NCBI RefSeq assembly: GCF_017312405.1
Contig: NZ_BLTG01000032.1
Span: 1 to 46,891 of the forward strand
DNA from: Mycobacterium sp. PO1
GTDB taxonomy: Bacteria; Actinomycetota; Actinomycetes; Mycobacteriales; Mycobacteriaceae
DNA length: 46,891 nt
Direction: 5' to 3'
In this document: piece by piece, positions 1 through 8,098 of the stretch
Layout of the letters: each line of letters starts with the position of its first letter
Position numbering within the stretch: the first letter of the stretch is position 1
Notes under the pieces: model-generated
What the model saw: the letters and a program-made list of their open reading frames with translations, nothing else
Told to the model about the DNA's origin: nothing
Database searches by the model: none
Made by a program: the position numbers and the translations under genes

Positions 1-7
1 CCCCGAC

Positions 8-20
8 TAGGCTCGAGGGC
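8..20 (+). promoter_or_regulatory. Leaderless -10 box before glyA
   Basis: TAGGCT at 8-13 fits the mycobacterial -10 pattern TANNNT and is followed by 7 nt to the ATG at 21, the spacing expected when transcription starts on the start codon. No ribosome binding site is present between them. The same TAGGCT box at 6-7 nt spacing occurs before two other genes here. The -35 region is outside the window. Confidence 0.55.
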
Positions 21-1487
21 ATGAGTGCTGAGTCCATCACCGCCGGTCTGGGTGCCGAGTACGCCGCCACCGCGAGCGAGGCCTACCGGGCTGCGCTGCA
101 GGTCATCGAGAGCGTGGAACCGCGTATCGCCGACGCGACCCGCAAAGAGCTTGCCGACCAACGCGACTCACTGAAGCTGATCGCCAGCGAGAACTACGCC
201 TCACCGGCCGTGCTGCTGACGATGGGGACCTGGTTCTCGGACAAGTACGCCGAGGGCACCATCGGTCACCGCTTCTATGCGGCCTGCCAGAACGTCGATA
301 CCGTCGAAGCGCTGGCCGCCGAGCATGCCCGCGAGCTGTTCGGCGCCCCGTACGCCTACGTGCAGCCACACTCGGGCATCGACGCCAACCTGGTCGCCTA
401 CTGGGCGATCCTGGCGACCCGGATCGAGGCTCCGGGCCTGGCCGAGATGGGCGCCAAGCACGTCAACGATCTGTCCGAAGCGGACTGGGAGACGCTGCGC
501 AACTCGATGGGCAACCAGCGGCTGATGGGGATGTCGCTGGACACCGGCGGACATCTGACCCACGGATTCCGCCCGAACATCTCGGGCAAGATGTTCCATC
601 AGCGCCAGTACGGAACGGACCCCACCACGGGGTTCATCGACTACGACGCGGTCGCCGCGGCAGTGCGCGAATTCAAGCCGCTGGTGCTGGTCGCGGGTTA
701 CTCGGCCTACCCCCGACGGGTCAACTTCGCCAAGATGCGTGAGATCGCCGACGAGGTGGGTGCCACCTTCATGGTCGACATGGCGCATTTCGCCGGTCTG
801 GTCGCGGGCAAGGTGTTCACCGGCGACGAGGATCCGGTGCCGCACGCCCACGTCGTGACGACGACGACGCACAAGTCGCTGCGCGGCCCGCGGGGCGGTC
901 TGGTGCTGGCCACCGAGGAGTACGCACCGGCGGTCGACAAGGGCTGCCCGATGGTGCTCGGCGGCCCGCTGTCGCACGTGATGGCCGCCAAGGCCGTCGC
1001 GCTGGCCGAAGCCCGCCAACCGGCCTTCCGGCAGTACGCCCAGGCCGTCGCCGACAACGCACAGGCTCTCGCCGACGGGTTCGTCAAGCGGGACGCCGGC
1101 CTGGTCACCGGCGGCACCGACAACCACATCGTGCTGCTGGACGTCACATCGTTCGGTCTCACCGGAAGGCAGGCCGAGTCGGCGCTGCTGGATTCGGGCA
1201 TCGTCACCAACCGCAACGCCATCCCGGCCGACCCCAACGGCGCCTGGTACACCAGCGGCATCCGGTTCGGCTCGCCCGCGCTGACCACCCGCGGGTTCGG
1301 CGCTGACGAGTTCGATCGGGTCGCCGAGCTCGTCGTCGAGGTGCTGAGCAACACCCAGCCGGCGGCGGGGCCCAACGGCCCGTCCAAGGCGAAGTACATC
1401 CTGGGCGAGGGCACGGCCGATCGGGTGCGCGCCGCGGCGGCCGAGCTGCTCGACGCCAACCCGCTGTACCCCGGCCTGACCCTCTGA
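21..1487 (+). CDS. glyA: Serine hydroxymethyltransferase, long form
   Basis: PLP enzyme that interconverts serine and glycine with transfer of a one-carbon unit to tetrahydrofolate, in the cytosol. The product is 488 residues. The SHMT core is clear: LIASENY near residue 53, GGHLTHG near 176, and the PLP lysine K285 in [14 protein letters not shown]. Usual bacterial GlyA is about 420 residues. This one has an N-terminal extension of roughly 30 residues and an insertion of about 30 residues (near 131-170, [12 protein letters not shown] onward) before the GGHLTHG strand, a form I associate with other actinobacteria such as Streptomyces. The ATG at 21 is chosen because a leaderless -10 box sits 7 nt upstream. 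It occupies the place of M. tuberculosis glyA1 (Rv1093), upstream of desA2. Confidence 0.95.
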   Translation: MSAESITAGLGAEYAATASEAYRAALQVIESVEPRIADATRKELADQRDSLKLIASENYASPAVLLTMGTWFSDKYAEGTIGHRFYAACQNVDTVEALAAEHARELFGAPYAYVQPHSGIDANLVAYWAILATRIEAPGLAEMGAKHVNDLSEADWETLRNSMGNQRLMGMSLDTGGHLTHGFRPNISGKMFHQRQYGTDPTTGFIDYDAVAAAVREFKPLVLVAGYSAYPRRVNFAKMREIADEVGATFMVDMAHFAGLVAGKVFTGDEDPVPHAHVVTTTTHKSLRGPRGGLVLATEEYAPAVDKGCPMVLGGPLSHVMAAKAVALAEARQPAFRQYAQAVADNAQALADGFVKRDAGLVTGGTDNHIVLLDVTSFGLTGRQAESALLDSGIVTNRNAIPADPNGAWYTSGIRFGSPALTTRGFGADEFDRVAELVVEVLSNTQPAAGPNGPSKAKYILGEGTADRVRAAAAELLDANPLYPGLTL

Positions 1488-1508
1488 GGCGCGCCGCGAC
1501 ACGACTGC

Positions 1509-1526
1509 GGGAATTTTACGATTCCC
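1509..1526. repeat. Inverted repeat GGGAAT-6-ATTCCC
   Basis: Perfect 6-bp arms (1509-1514 and 1521-1526) around a 6-nt loop in the short glyA-desA2 gap. It lies about 25 bp upstream of the proposed desA2 start, so it could be a protein-binding site or a weak hairpin at the end of glyA. It has no U-tract, so a classical terminator is unlikely. Confidence 0.4.
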
Positions 1527-1536
1527 ACAGAATTGG

Positions 1537-1547
1537 GTTACTGTAAC
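1537..1547. promoter_or_regulatory. Palindromic operator overlapping desA2 -10 box
   Basis: GTTACTGTAAC is a perfect palindrome with 5-bp arms around one central base. It contains TACTGT (1539-1544), a TANNNT -10 box 6 nt before the desA2 ATG at 1551, so a bound protein would cover the promoter. The TetR-type regulator MadR is reported to repress the mycobacterial desaturase genes desA1 and desA2. Assigning this site to MadR is inference, because I do not reliably remember its exact operator. Confidence 0.5.
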
Positions 1548-1550
1548 TGC

Positions 1551-2378
1551 ATGGCACAGAAACCTGTCGCTAACGCGTTGACCCTGGAACTCGAGCCTGT
1601 CGTTCTGCAGGAGTTGCGGCGGCACCTCGACACCGAGGACATCTGGTACGCCCATGACTACGTGCCCTTCGACAAGGGCGAGAACTTCGCGTTCCTCGAC
1701 GGCAAGGACTGGGACCCGTCCCAGGTCACGCTGCCCAAGCACGTCACCGACGCCCTCGAGATCCTGCTCATCACCAAGGACAACCTCGCCGGCTACCACC
1801 GCGAACTCGTCGAGCACTTCATCCTCGAGGACAAGTGGGGCCGCTGGCTGGGGCGCTGGACCGCCGAGGAGCACCTCCACGCCATCGCGTTGCGCAACTA
1901 CCTGGTGGTGACCCGCGAGGTCGATCCGGCCGCCAACGAGGACGTGCGCGTGGAGCACGTGATGAAGGGCTACCGCGCGGACTCCTACAGCCAGATCGAG
2001 ACTCTGGTCTTCATGGCCTACTACGAGCGCGCCCACGCGGTGTTCTGCCGCAACCTGCAGGCGCAGCTCTCCGAACCGGTGCTGGCGGGGCTGGTCGGGC
2101 GGATCGCCAAGGACGAGGAACGTCACGAGGAGTTCTTCGCCAACCTGGTCGCACACTGCCTGACCTACAGCCGGGACGAGACGATCGATGCCATCGCGGC
2201 GCGCGCCGCGGCGTTGGACGTCGTGGGCGGAGACATCGATGCCTACCGCGACAAGATCGAGGTCGTCGCCGAGGCCGGCATCTTCGACAAGGCGGCGCTG
2301 GCCCGCGTCATCGCCGACCGGATCGCTGCGTGGGGACTGGCCGACGAACCGCGTCTGGCACAGTTCATCAGCTCGTAA
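1551..2378 (+). CDS. desA2: Acyl-[ACP] desaturase DesA2
   Basis: Soluble ferritin-like di-iron protein of the stearoyl-ACP desaturase family. In mycobacteria DesA2 is an essential desaturase of the mycolic acid pathway. The product is 275 residues, the same length as M. tuberculosis Rv1094, and begins MAQKPVA as that protein does, which places the start at ATG 1551 rather than at an in-frame TTG 18 nt upstream. Di-iron ligand motifs are visible: EEHLH at 106-110 and DEERHEE at 188-194. The start is only 3 nt after a palindrome that overlaps the -10 box, so the transcript is probably leaderless and repressible. It follows glyA on the same strand. Confidence 0.95.
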   Translation: MAQKPVANALTLELEPVVLQELRRHLDTEDIWYAHDYVPFDKGENFAFLDGKDWDPSQVTLPKHVTDALEILLITKDNLAGYHRELVEHFILEDKWGRWLGRWTAEEHLHAIALRNYLVVTREVDPAANEDVRVEHVMKGYRADSYSQIETLVFMAYYERAHAVFCRNLQAQLSEPVLAGLVGRIAKDEERHEEFFANLVAHCLTYSRDETIDAIAARAAALDVVGGDIDAYRDKIEVVAEAGIFDKAALARVIADRIAAWGLADEPRLAQFISS

Positions 2379-2433
2379 CGCGCACGCCGTTTCGTCTCGG
2401 CGCGCCTGTCGGGCGCGGGTGACGCACCGGGAG

Positions 2434-2447
2434 TAGCGTCGGTTCCG
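2434..2447 (+). promoter_or_regulatory. Leaderless -10 box before phoAT
   Basis: TAGCGT (2434-2439) matches TANNNT and is followed by 8 nt to the ATG at 2448. This supports the phoAT start and a transcript beginning there that carries both phoAT and phoH2. Confidence 0.5.
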
Positions 2448-2609
2448 ATGGCTAGCGAAATGCTCTGCTGTCCGGGCGGTCCACATCGTTTCGACACGAC
2501 TTCGACACGACAAGGGACCGGCCCCGGTCCTGAGGCCGCTGTGTGTCCACCGGATGAGTTCGTGTGGGGTCACATGAACATGGATGCCCCAGGAGCGTTC
2601 CGTGACTGA
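2448..2609 (+). CDS. phoAT: PhoAT, small antitoxin-like partner of PhoH2
   Basis: A 53-residue reading frame directly upstream of phoH2, overlapping it by 8 nt (GTGACTGA contains the phoH2 GTG and this gene's TGA). Mycobacterial phoH2 genes are described as having a small upstream antitoxin-like partner, phoAT, whose end overlaps phoH2. Position, overlap and the -10 box 8 nt before the ATG all fit. The protein starts [11 protein letters not shown], has two adjacent cysteines, and ends GAFRD. It shows no recognisable fold. A perfect 11-bp tandem duplication (TTCGACACGAC, 2490-2500 and 2501-2511) lies inside it. Identification rests on position rather than on sequence recognition. Confidence 0.65.
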   Translation: MASEMLCCPGGPHRFDTTSTRQGTGPGPEAAVCPPDEFVWGHMNMDAPGAFRD

Positions 2610-3900
2610 TCGCCGGACCTATGTGCTCGATACCTCTGTGCTGCTGTCCGATCCCTGGGCAATCATGCGGTTCGCCGAACACGAGGTGGTGGTTCCGCTC
2701 GTCGTGATCAGCGAGCTCGAGGCCAAGCGGCACCATCACGAACTGGGCTGGTTCGCCCGGCAGGCGCTGCGGCTGTTCGACGACCTGCGCCTCGAGCACG
2801 GCCGTCTCGACCAGCCGATCCCGGTGGGGGACGACGGCGGCACCCTGCACGTCGAGCTCAACCACAGTGACCCCTCGGTGTTGCCTGCCGGCTTCCGCAA
2901 CGAGACCAACGACTCGCGCATCCTGACCTGTGCGGCCAACCTGGCGGCCGAGGGTAAGCGGGTCACGTTGGTGAGCAAGGACATTCCGCTGCGCGTCAAG
3001 GCCGGCGCGGTGGGTCTGGCGGCTGACGAGTACCACGCTCAGGACGTCGTCACCTCCGGGTGGACCGGTATGGCCGAACTGGACGTCGCCAGCGAGGACA
3101 TCGACGGGTTGTTCGCCGACGGCGACGTCGACCTCGAAGCCGCCCGCGATCTGCCTTGCCACACCGGAGTCCGGTTGTTGGGCACCAACTCTCACGCTCT
3201 GGGGCGTGTCAACGCCGACAAGCGCGTGCAGGTGGTCCGCGGTGACCGCGAAGCCTTCGGCCTGCGCGGGCGTTCCGCCGAGCAGCGGGTCGCGCTCGAT
3301 CTGCTGCTGGACGAATCCGTGGGCATCGTGTCGCTGGGCGGCAAGGCCGGCACCGGCAAGTCGGCGCTGGCCTTGTGCGCCGGTCTCGAGGCGGTGCTGG
3401 AACGGCGCACTCAACGCAAGGTCGTCGTCTTCCGCCCGCTGTACGCCGTCGGCGGGCAGGACCTGGGCTACCTGCCCGGCAGTGAGAGCGACAAGATGGG
3501 GCCATGGGCCCAAGCCGTGTTCGACACCCTGGAAGGTCTGGCCAGCCCGGCGGTGCTGGAGGAGGTCCTGTCCCGCGGGATGCTCGAGGTATTGCCGCTG
3601 ACCCACATCCGCGGTCGTTCGCTGCACGACTCGTTCGTCATCGTCGACGAAGCGCAGTCGCTGGAGCGCAACGTGCTGCTGACGGTGTTGTCGCGGCTGG
3701 GGACCGGTTCGCGCGTGGTGCTGACCCACGACGTGGCGCAGCGCGACAACCTGCGCGTGGGCCGGCACGACGGGGTGGCCGCGGTGATCGAGAAGCTCAA
3801 GGGGCACCCACTGTTCGCGCACATCACGCTGCTGCGCAGCGAGCGTTCGCCGATCGCGGCGCTGGTGACGGAGATGCTCGAGGAGATCGGGCTGCCCTGA
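2602..3900 (+). CDS. phoH2: PhoH2: PIN ribonuclease fused to PhoH ATPase
   Basis: Toxin-type protein that couples an N-terminal VapC-like PIN ribonuclease domain to a C-terminal PhoH helicase/ATPase domain. The PIN domain starts at TYVLDTS (catalytic Asp D10) and includes SELEAKR. The Walker A motif GGKAGTGKS ends at K253-S254, and VIVDEAQ is the Walker B. The product is 432 residues, close to the 433 of Rv1095. I chose GTG 2602 over the in-frame ATG at 2584 because AGGAG (2591-2595) lies 6 nt upstream of it, and because translation from there begins [12 protein letters not shown] as I recall for the family. The 8-nt overlap with phoAT suggests translational coupling, as in type II toxin-antitoxin pairs. 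Confidence 0.93.
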   Translation: MTDRRTYVLDTSVLLSDPWAIMRFAEHEVVVPLVVISELEAKRHHHELGWFARQALRLFDDLRLEHGRLDQPIPVGDDGGTLHVELNHSDPSVLPAGFRNETNDSRILTCAANLAAEGKRVTLVSKDIPLRVKAGAVGLAADEYHAQDVVTSGWTGMAELDVASEDIDGLFADGDVDLEAARDLPCHTGVRLLGTNSHALGRVNADKRVQVVRGDREAFGLRGRSAEQRVALDLLLDESVGIVSLGGKAGTGKSALALCAGLEAVLERRTQRKVVVFRPLYAVGGQDLGYLPGSESDKMGPWAQAVFDTLEGLASPAVLEEVLSRGMLEVLPLTHIRGRSLHDSFVIVDEAQSLERNVLLTVLSRLGTGSRVVLTHDVAQRDNLRVGRHDGVAAVIEKLKGHPLFAHITLLRSERSPIAALVTEMLEEIGLP

Positions 3901-3929
3901 GCGGCGAATCCGGCGCGAAACGCGACACC

Positions 3930-4673
3930 GTGGGTGCCTGGGCGCGCCGGATTCGCAGAGGGTTGCTCGCCGTGGCGCTCGCGGCGGCGGTCGCGCCGGC
4001 CCCGATGGCGGCGGCCCAGCCCGTCGACTGTGCGGCGGTCAAGTGTGTGGCGCTGACGTTCGACGACGGGCCGGGCCCCTACACCGACCGGTTGCTGCAG
4101 ATCCTTGGCGAGCACCACGCTCGGGCGACGTTCTTCCTGATCGGGGACAAGGTGGCCGCCGATCCGGCCGCGGCGGCGCGGATCGCCGGGGCGGGGATGG
4201 AGATCGGCAACCACACCTGGTCGCACCCCGACATGACGACGTTGCCGCCGCAGGAGATCGCCGCGCAATTCGCGGGCACCAGCGACGCCATCGAGGCGAC
4301 CACGGGGCAGCGGCCCACGCTGGCCCGCACCGGCGGCGGCACCACCGACGACGCGGTGCTCGCCGAGGCGAAACGGCAGGGGCTGGCCGTGATCAATTGG
4401 GACGTCGTGCCGTTCGACTGGATCAACGACGCCGATGTCTCAGCCACCCGCGAAGTCCTGCTGCGTCAGATCAGGCCCAACTCGGTGGTACTGCTGCACG
4501 ACACGTTCGCCACCACGGTCGACGTGGTAGCCGAATTCCTCCCGGTTCTCGAGGCGAACGGCTACCACCTGGTGACGGTCACCGAGATGCTCGGTCCGCG
4601 CCCGCCGGGCAGCCTCTACGGGGGCCGGGACAACGGCCCGCCGGCCGACGAACTCGTCGACACCGCGGGCTAG
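3930..4673 (+). CDS. Secreted NodB-type polysaccharide deacetylase
   Basis: Predicted exported carbohydrate esterase 4 enzyme that removes acetyl groups from a cell-wall glycan, probably peptidoglycan. Motifs in order: LTFDDGPGP (D45, D46), HTWSH with the metal-binding histidines H95 and H99, a glycine-rich ARTGGG segment in place of the usual RPPGG, NWDVVPFDW, and LLHDT near the C-terminus. The start is uncertain: GTG 3930 gives 247 residues and a signal peptide (ARRIRRGLLAVALAAA) ending near AAAQP. It corresponds in position to Rv1096. It lies 29 nt after phoH2 and may be co-transcribed with it. The last residues run tail to tail into the transporter gene, with 5 nt between them. Confidence 0.85.
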   Translation: MGAWARRIRRGLLAVALAAAVAPAPMAAAQPVDCAAVKCVALTFDDGPGPYTDRLLQILGEHHARATFFLIGDKVAADPAAAARIAGAGMEIGNHTWSHPDMTTLPPQEIAAQFAGTSDAIEATTGQRPTLARTGGGTTDDAVLAEAKRQGLAVINWDVVPFDWINDADVSATREVLLRQIRPNSVVLLHDTFATTVDVVAEFLPVLEANGYHLVTVTEMLGPRPPGSLYGGRDNGPPADELVDTAG

Positions 4674-4678
4674 CGCAG

Positions 4679-5992
4679 TCAGCCTGCGCCGGGAAGCAAC
4701 GGTTTCACCCGGTTGACGAGCTCGTTGATCGACAGCGCCACAAACAGCAGCGCGCACAAGGCCAGCAGCGAGTTCGACAGCCAGCCGTTGCGCCAGCGGG
4801 CCGGCACCTCGGTGTGCGGCAGCGCACCGTCGCGGCGCTTGTTCAACAGCACCAGCAAGGTGATGGCGAGAAACGGCATGAACAGCGCGCCGAGAACGCC
4901 GTAGGTGATCACCAGCGCCTGCGGCTCGTCGAGGAACAGCAGCACCATCGGCGGGAACGTGAGCCACAGCAGGTAGGACTTGAACAGCTTTCCGCCCGTG
5001 CGGGTGTCGGGGTGGCCCGACGGCAGTCCCCGCAAATTGCCGACGAAGTCGGCGAACAGCAGGCTCACCCCGCTCCAGACCCCGATGAGCGACGAGAACG
5101 ACGCCGACCAGAAGCCCAGCAGGAACACCTTGCCGAACCAGTCGCCGTAGCGGTCGTCGAGGACGTTGGCCAGGTCCAGCAGGCCGCGGTCGCCGGTGGC
5201 GACCGCGACGTTGGCCGAGTACAACAACTCGGCCCCCACGATGAGCATCGCGACCACGAAGATGCCGGTGACCAGGTAGGCCACGCCGTTGTCGATGCGC
5301 ATCACCTTCATGAATCGTGGTGCATACCAGCCTTTTTCCCGCAGCCAGTAGCCGTAGGCGGCGAGCGTGATCGTGCCGCCCACGCCGCCGGCGAGCGCCA
5401 GCGCGTAGAGCACCGAACCCTCCGGAAGGATCGGGCGCAGCCCCAGCAGGATCTGACCGACGTTGGGCACCGCGACGATCGCCGCGCCGACGACGGTGAC
5501 GAACATGACGCCGACCAGCACCGCGATGACCTTCTCGAAGGCCAGGTAGCTGCCGAACCACACCATCGCCAGACCGATGAGGCCCGAGATCATCGCGACC
5601 CAACGCAACTCCAGACCGGGGAACAGCGTGATGATCGGCAGCGCCGACGACGACATCGCGGTGGCGCCGTAGACGAACCCCCAGATGACGATGTACGGCG
5701 CGAAATACCAGGTGGTCCAGCGGCCCAGGCTGCGCCAGCCCTCGAAGATGCTGCGCTCGGTCGCCAGCGAGTAGCGGCCGGCCGCCTCGACGAGGATCAC
5801 CTTGAGGATCGCCCCCAGGACCGCGACCCACAGCAGCGCGTAGCCGTAGCGGGCGCCGGCGACCAACGTCGCCACCAGGTCGGCGGCCCCCACACCGGTG
5901 GCGGCGACCACCAGCCCAGGGCCGACGAACCGCCACCTCGGTCGCACCTGTGCGTCGTCGGTAGCGACGTGCACCGGTTGGTCACCACCCAT
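4679..5992 (-). CDS. Nramp-fold transporter without the canonical metal site
   Basis: Integral membrane protein of about 437 residues with roughly eleven hydrophobic segments and clear Nramp (SLC11) ancestry: GPGLVVAA followed by a first helix aligned to the Nramp TM1, then AGARYGYALLWV. The canonical TM1 motif DPGN is replaced by GAAD (near 35-38), and the TM6 MPH motif by LAAYGYW (near 208-214), so the residues that bind Mn2+ or Fe2+ in classical Nramps are absent. The substrate is therefore unknown. Nramp-related magnesium transporters show that changes at this site alter specificity. Start chosen at ATG 5992 because a G-rich stretch lies just upstream; an ATG at 6025 is possible. A tandem repeat array lies upstream. 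Confidence 0.8.
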   Translation of the reverse strand: MGGDQPVHVATDDAQVRPRWRFVGPGLVVAATGVGAADLVATLVAGARYGYALLWVAVLGAILKVILVEAAGRYSLATERSIFEGWRSLGRWTTWYFAPYIVIWGFVYGATAMSSSALPIITLFPGLELRWVAMISGLIGLAMVWFGSYLAFEKVIAVLVGVMFVTVVGAAIVAVPNVGQILLGLRPILPEGSVLYALALAGGVGGTITLAAYGYWLREKGWYAPRFMKVMRIDNGVAYLVTGIFVVAMLIVGAELLYSANVAVATGDRGLLDLANVLDDRYGDWFGKVFLLGFWSASFSSLIGVWSGVSLLFADFVGNLRGLPSGHPDTRTGGKLFKSYLLWLTFPPMVLLFLDEPQALVITYGVLGALFMPFLAITLLVLLNKRRDGALPHTEVPARWRNGWLSNSLLALCALLFVALSINELVNRVKPLLPGAG

Positions 5993-6087
5993 GGATCTGC
6001 CCCCCGCCCTCTGGTATCGCACCAAAGTAGCGGCTGGGGCCAGTCGTCCGGGTCAGGACGCTCAGACCGGACCCCGACCGCGACCCC

Positions 6088-6219
6088 GAACGGTCAGTGA
6101 CACCGAACGGTCAGTGACACCGAACCGTCACTGGCGCGGAACGGTCAGTGACGCGAAACGGTCAATGACACCGGTCAGTGGCGCGGAACGGTCAATGGCG
6201 CGCAACGGTCAGTGGCGCC
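6088..6219. repeat. 17-bp tandem repeat array, 8 units
   Basis: Eight head-to-tail units of 17 bp, consensus GAACGGTCAGTGRCRCS, at 6088, 6105, 6122, 6139, 6156, 6173 (a 13-bp unit missing the first four bases), 6186 and 6203. Units 1, 2, 4 and 5 contain the short palindrome GTCANTGAC; the others have TGGC. The third unit carries two G-to-C changes. The array is upstream of the Nramp-like gene and overlaps the last 11 bp of the small membrane protein gene. It could be a multi-copy operator, a variable-number repeat, or both. No spacers separate units, so it is not a CRISPR. Confidence 0.9.
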
Positions 6220-6469
6220 GGCGAGACTCGACCAGATACCAGCCCGCCGCCGCGGCCCCTGACATCGCCAGCACCCGGTCGGCGCCTGCTCCGTGTCTGC
6301 CCTTGGACAGGTCGAGCAGCGAAGCCAGCCCCAGCATCACGAACCCCGTGCGCAGCGCGGGCTGGCTGGTCGCAGTGGTGACCAATGCGCCAGAAGTCGC
6401 CGCTGTGCCAGAAGCGGCTGTTGCGGCGGATGTGGACGTTGTGGCAGCAATGTCGTGCGGAGCGGGCAC
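6209..6469 (-). CDS. Small membrane protein, Rv1097c position
   Basis: 86-residue protein of unknown function. Start chosen at GTG 6469 because a strong Shine-Dalgarno sequence, GAGGAGG, lies 4 nt upstream; a longer frame would start at 6523. The first 35 residues are low-complexity Ala/Thr/Ser. They are followed by one hydrophobic segment (ALRTGFVMLGLASLLDL) and a second weaker one (MSGAAAAGWYLV), and the protein ends in RRRH. It lies between the Nramp-like gene and fum, where M. tuberculosis has a larger Gly/Pro-rich membrane protein; I cannot show homology. Its 3' end runs into the 17-bp repeat array. Confidence 0.65.
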   Translation of the reverse strand: MPAPHDIAATTSTSAATAASGTAATSGALVTTATSQPALRTGFVMLGLASLLDLSKGRHGAGADRVLAMSGAAAAGWYLVESRRRH

Positions 6470-6606
6470 CGAGCCTCCTCGAGCGATTCGGGACCACTCG
6501 ACGCTAGGCCGCAAGGACCCCACGTCGAATCGGGTGTTTCCCTAATTCTGTTGCGGTCCCGGCGATCCGTCAGCCGTTTTGCGCGATTTGGCGAGGGCGA
6601 TCCGCG

Positions 6607-8016
6607 TCAGCGGTGGTCGTCTTTCACCTTCGCCATCGCCAGCACGTCGAGACGTTTGTCGAGCTCCTCCTCGGAGAGCTTGTCGCCGATCAGGCCCCGG
6701 TCGATGACCGCCTGACGGATCGTCTTGCGGTCCTTCAGCGCCTCCTTGGCGACCTTGGCGGCCTCCTCGTAGCCGATCGCCGAGTTCAGCGGCGTGACGA
6801 TCGAGGGGGAGGACTCGGCCAGTTCGCGCAGCCGCTGGTCATTGGCCACCAGCCCGTCGATGCACTTGGCGGCGAACAGCTTCGAGACGTTGGACAGCAG
6901 GGTGAACGACTCGAGCACGTTGCGCGCCATCATCGGGATGTAGACATTGAGCTCGAAAGCGCCTGACAGGCCACCTACGGTCACCGCGGCGTCGTTGCCG
7001 ATCACCTGGGCGGCGACCTGCGTGACGGCCTCGGGGATGACGGGGTTGACCTTCCCGGGCATGATCGAGCTGCCGGGCTGCAGGTCGGGCAGCTGCAGTT
7101 CGCCCAGGCCGGTCAGCGGACCCGAGCCCATCCAGCGGATGTCGTTGGCGATCTTGGTCAGCGACACCGCGATCGTCTTCAGCGCGCCGGACGCCTCCAC
7201 CAAGCCGTCGCGCGCCGCCTGGGCCTCGAAAGAGTCCACCGCGGTGCGCAGTTCGGCGATGCCGGTCTGGTCTTTGAGCACCTCCACGACCTTCTCGCCG
7301 AAGCCGTCGGGCGCGTTGAGACCGGTACCCACCGCCGTGCCGCCGATGGCCAGCTCGCCGAGCCGGGGCAGGGTGGCCTTGACTCGCTCGATGCCGGCCT
7401 GGATCTGGCGGGCGTACCCGCCGAACTCCTGGCCCAGCGTCACCGGCACCGCGTCCATCAGGTGGGTGCGCCCGGACTTCACCGCGGTGTGCCACTGCCC
7501 GGCCTTGGAGGTCAGCGACTCGTGCAGCGTCTCCAGCGCCGGAATCAGGTGACGCACAGCGGCTTCGGTGGCTGCGATGTGCGTCGCCGTCGGGAAGGTG
7601 TCGTTGGAGCTCTGCGACATGTTCACGTGGTCGTTGGGGTGCACGGTGACCCCGTTCGCCGCGCAGATCGAGGCGATGACCTCGTTGGTGTTCATGTTCG
7701 AACTGGTGCCCGAGCCGGTCTGGAACACATCGATCGGGAACTGGTCGTCATGCTGGCCGTCGGCGATCTCGGCGGCGGCGGCGATGATGGCGTCGGCCTT
7801 CTCCGCGTCGAGCAGGCCGAGGTCCTTGTTCACCTGCGCGCATGCCCCTTTGAGCAGCCCCAGGGCGCGGATCTGCGTGCGCTCCAAGGGCCGGAACGAG
7901 ATCGGGAAGTTCTCCACCGCCCGCTGGGTCTGCGCGCGCCACAACGCGTTCTTGGGCACCCGCACCTCGCCCATCGTGTCGTGCTCGATCCGGTACTCGA
8001 CGTCCTTGTCGGTCAT
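6607..8016 (-). CDS. fumC: Fumarate hydratase class II
   Basis: Homotetrameric, iron-independent fumarase of the TCA cycle that hydrates fumarate to L-malate. The 469 residues are full length for the family. The signature [11 protein letters not shown] (G315-S316-S317) is intact and carries the catalytic serine loop. [13 protein letters not shown] near residue 100 and the histidine-containing GRTHLMDA are the other conserved active-site segments. The start ATG has GGGAG about 6 nt upstream. It corresponds to Rv1098c (named fum in M. tuberculosis) and lies downstream of glpX on the same strand. Confidence 0.97.
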   Translation of the reverse strand: MTDKDVEYRIEHDTMGEVRVPKNALWRAQTQRAVENFPISFRPLERTQIRALGLLKGACAQVNKDLGLLDAEKADAIIAAAAEIADGQHDDQFPIDVFQTGSGTSSNMNTNEVIASICAANGVTVHPNDHVNMSQSSNDTFPTATHIAATEAAVRHLIPALETLHESLTSKAGQWHTAVKSGRTHLMDAVPVTLGQEFGGYARQIQAGIERVKATLPRLGELAIGGTAVGTGLNAPDGFGEKVVEVLKDQTGIAELRTAVDSFEAQAARDGLVEASGALKTIAVSLTKIANDIRWMGSGPLTGLGELQLPDLQPGSSIMPGKVNPVIPEAVTQVAAQVIGNDAAVTVGGLSGAFELNVYIPMMARNVLESFTLLSNVSKLFAAKCIDGLVANDQRLRELAESSPSIVTPLNSAIGYEEAAKVAKEALKDRKTIRQAVIDRGLIGDKLSEEELDKRLDVLAMAKVKDDHR

Positions 8017-8064
8017 GTGCTCCCTGTTCGTCTCGGTGGGGGTCGGTGACTGGGTCGGTCTCAG

Positions 8065-8093
8065 GGGTCCAGAGCTGAAGGGTCCAGAGCTGA
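8065..8093. repeat. Two tandem 14-bp repeats in glpX-fum gap
   Basis: GGGTCCAGAGCTGA occurs at 8065-8078 and 8080-8093 (period 15), followed by a partial third copy GGGGTC at 8094-8099. It lies in the 82-bp gap between glpX and fum. No function is evident; a slippage-derived duplication is the simplest view. Confidence 0.7.
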
Positions 8094-8098
8094 GGGGT

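Noticed and set aside
1509..1526. Rho-independent terminator of glyA
   Set aside because: The hairpin is short and AT-containing and lacks a following T-tract.
201..2573. Long minus-strand reading frame of 790 codons opposite glyA and desA2
   Set aside because: It is the antisense shadow of real, conserved plus-strand genes, has no recognisable domains, and is typical of high-GC DNA.
4043..6100. Plus-strand frame across the Nramp-like gene
   Set aside because: Low-complexity shadow translation rich in Arg, Gln, His and Asp, with no domain.
6088..6219. Possible CRISPR array
   Set aside because: Units are 17 bp, directly abutting, without unique spacers, and no cas genes are nearby.
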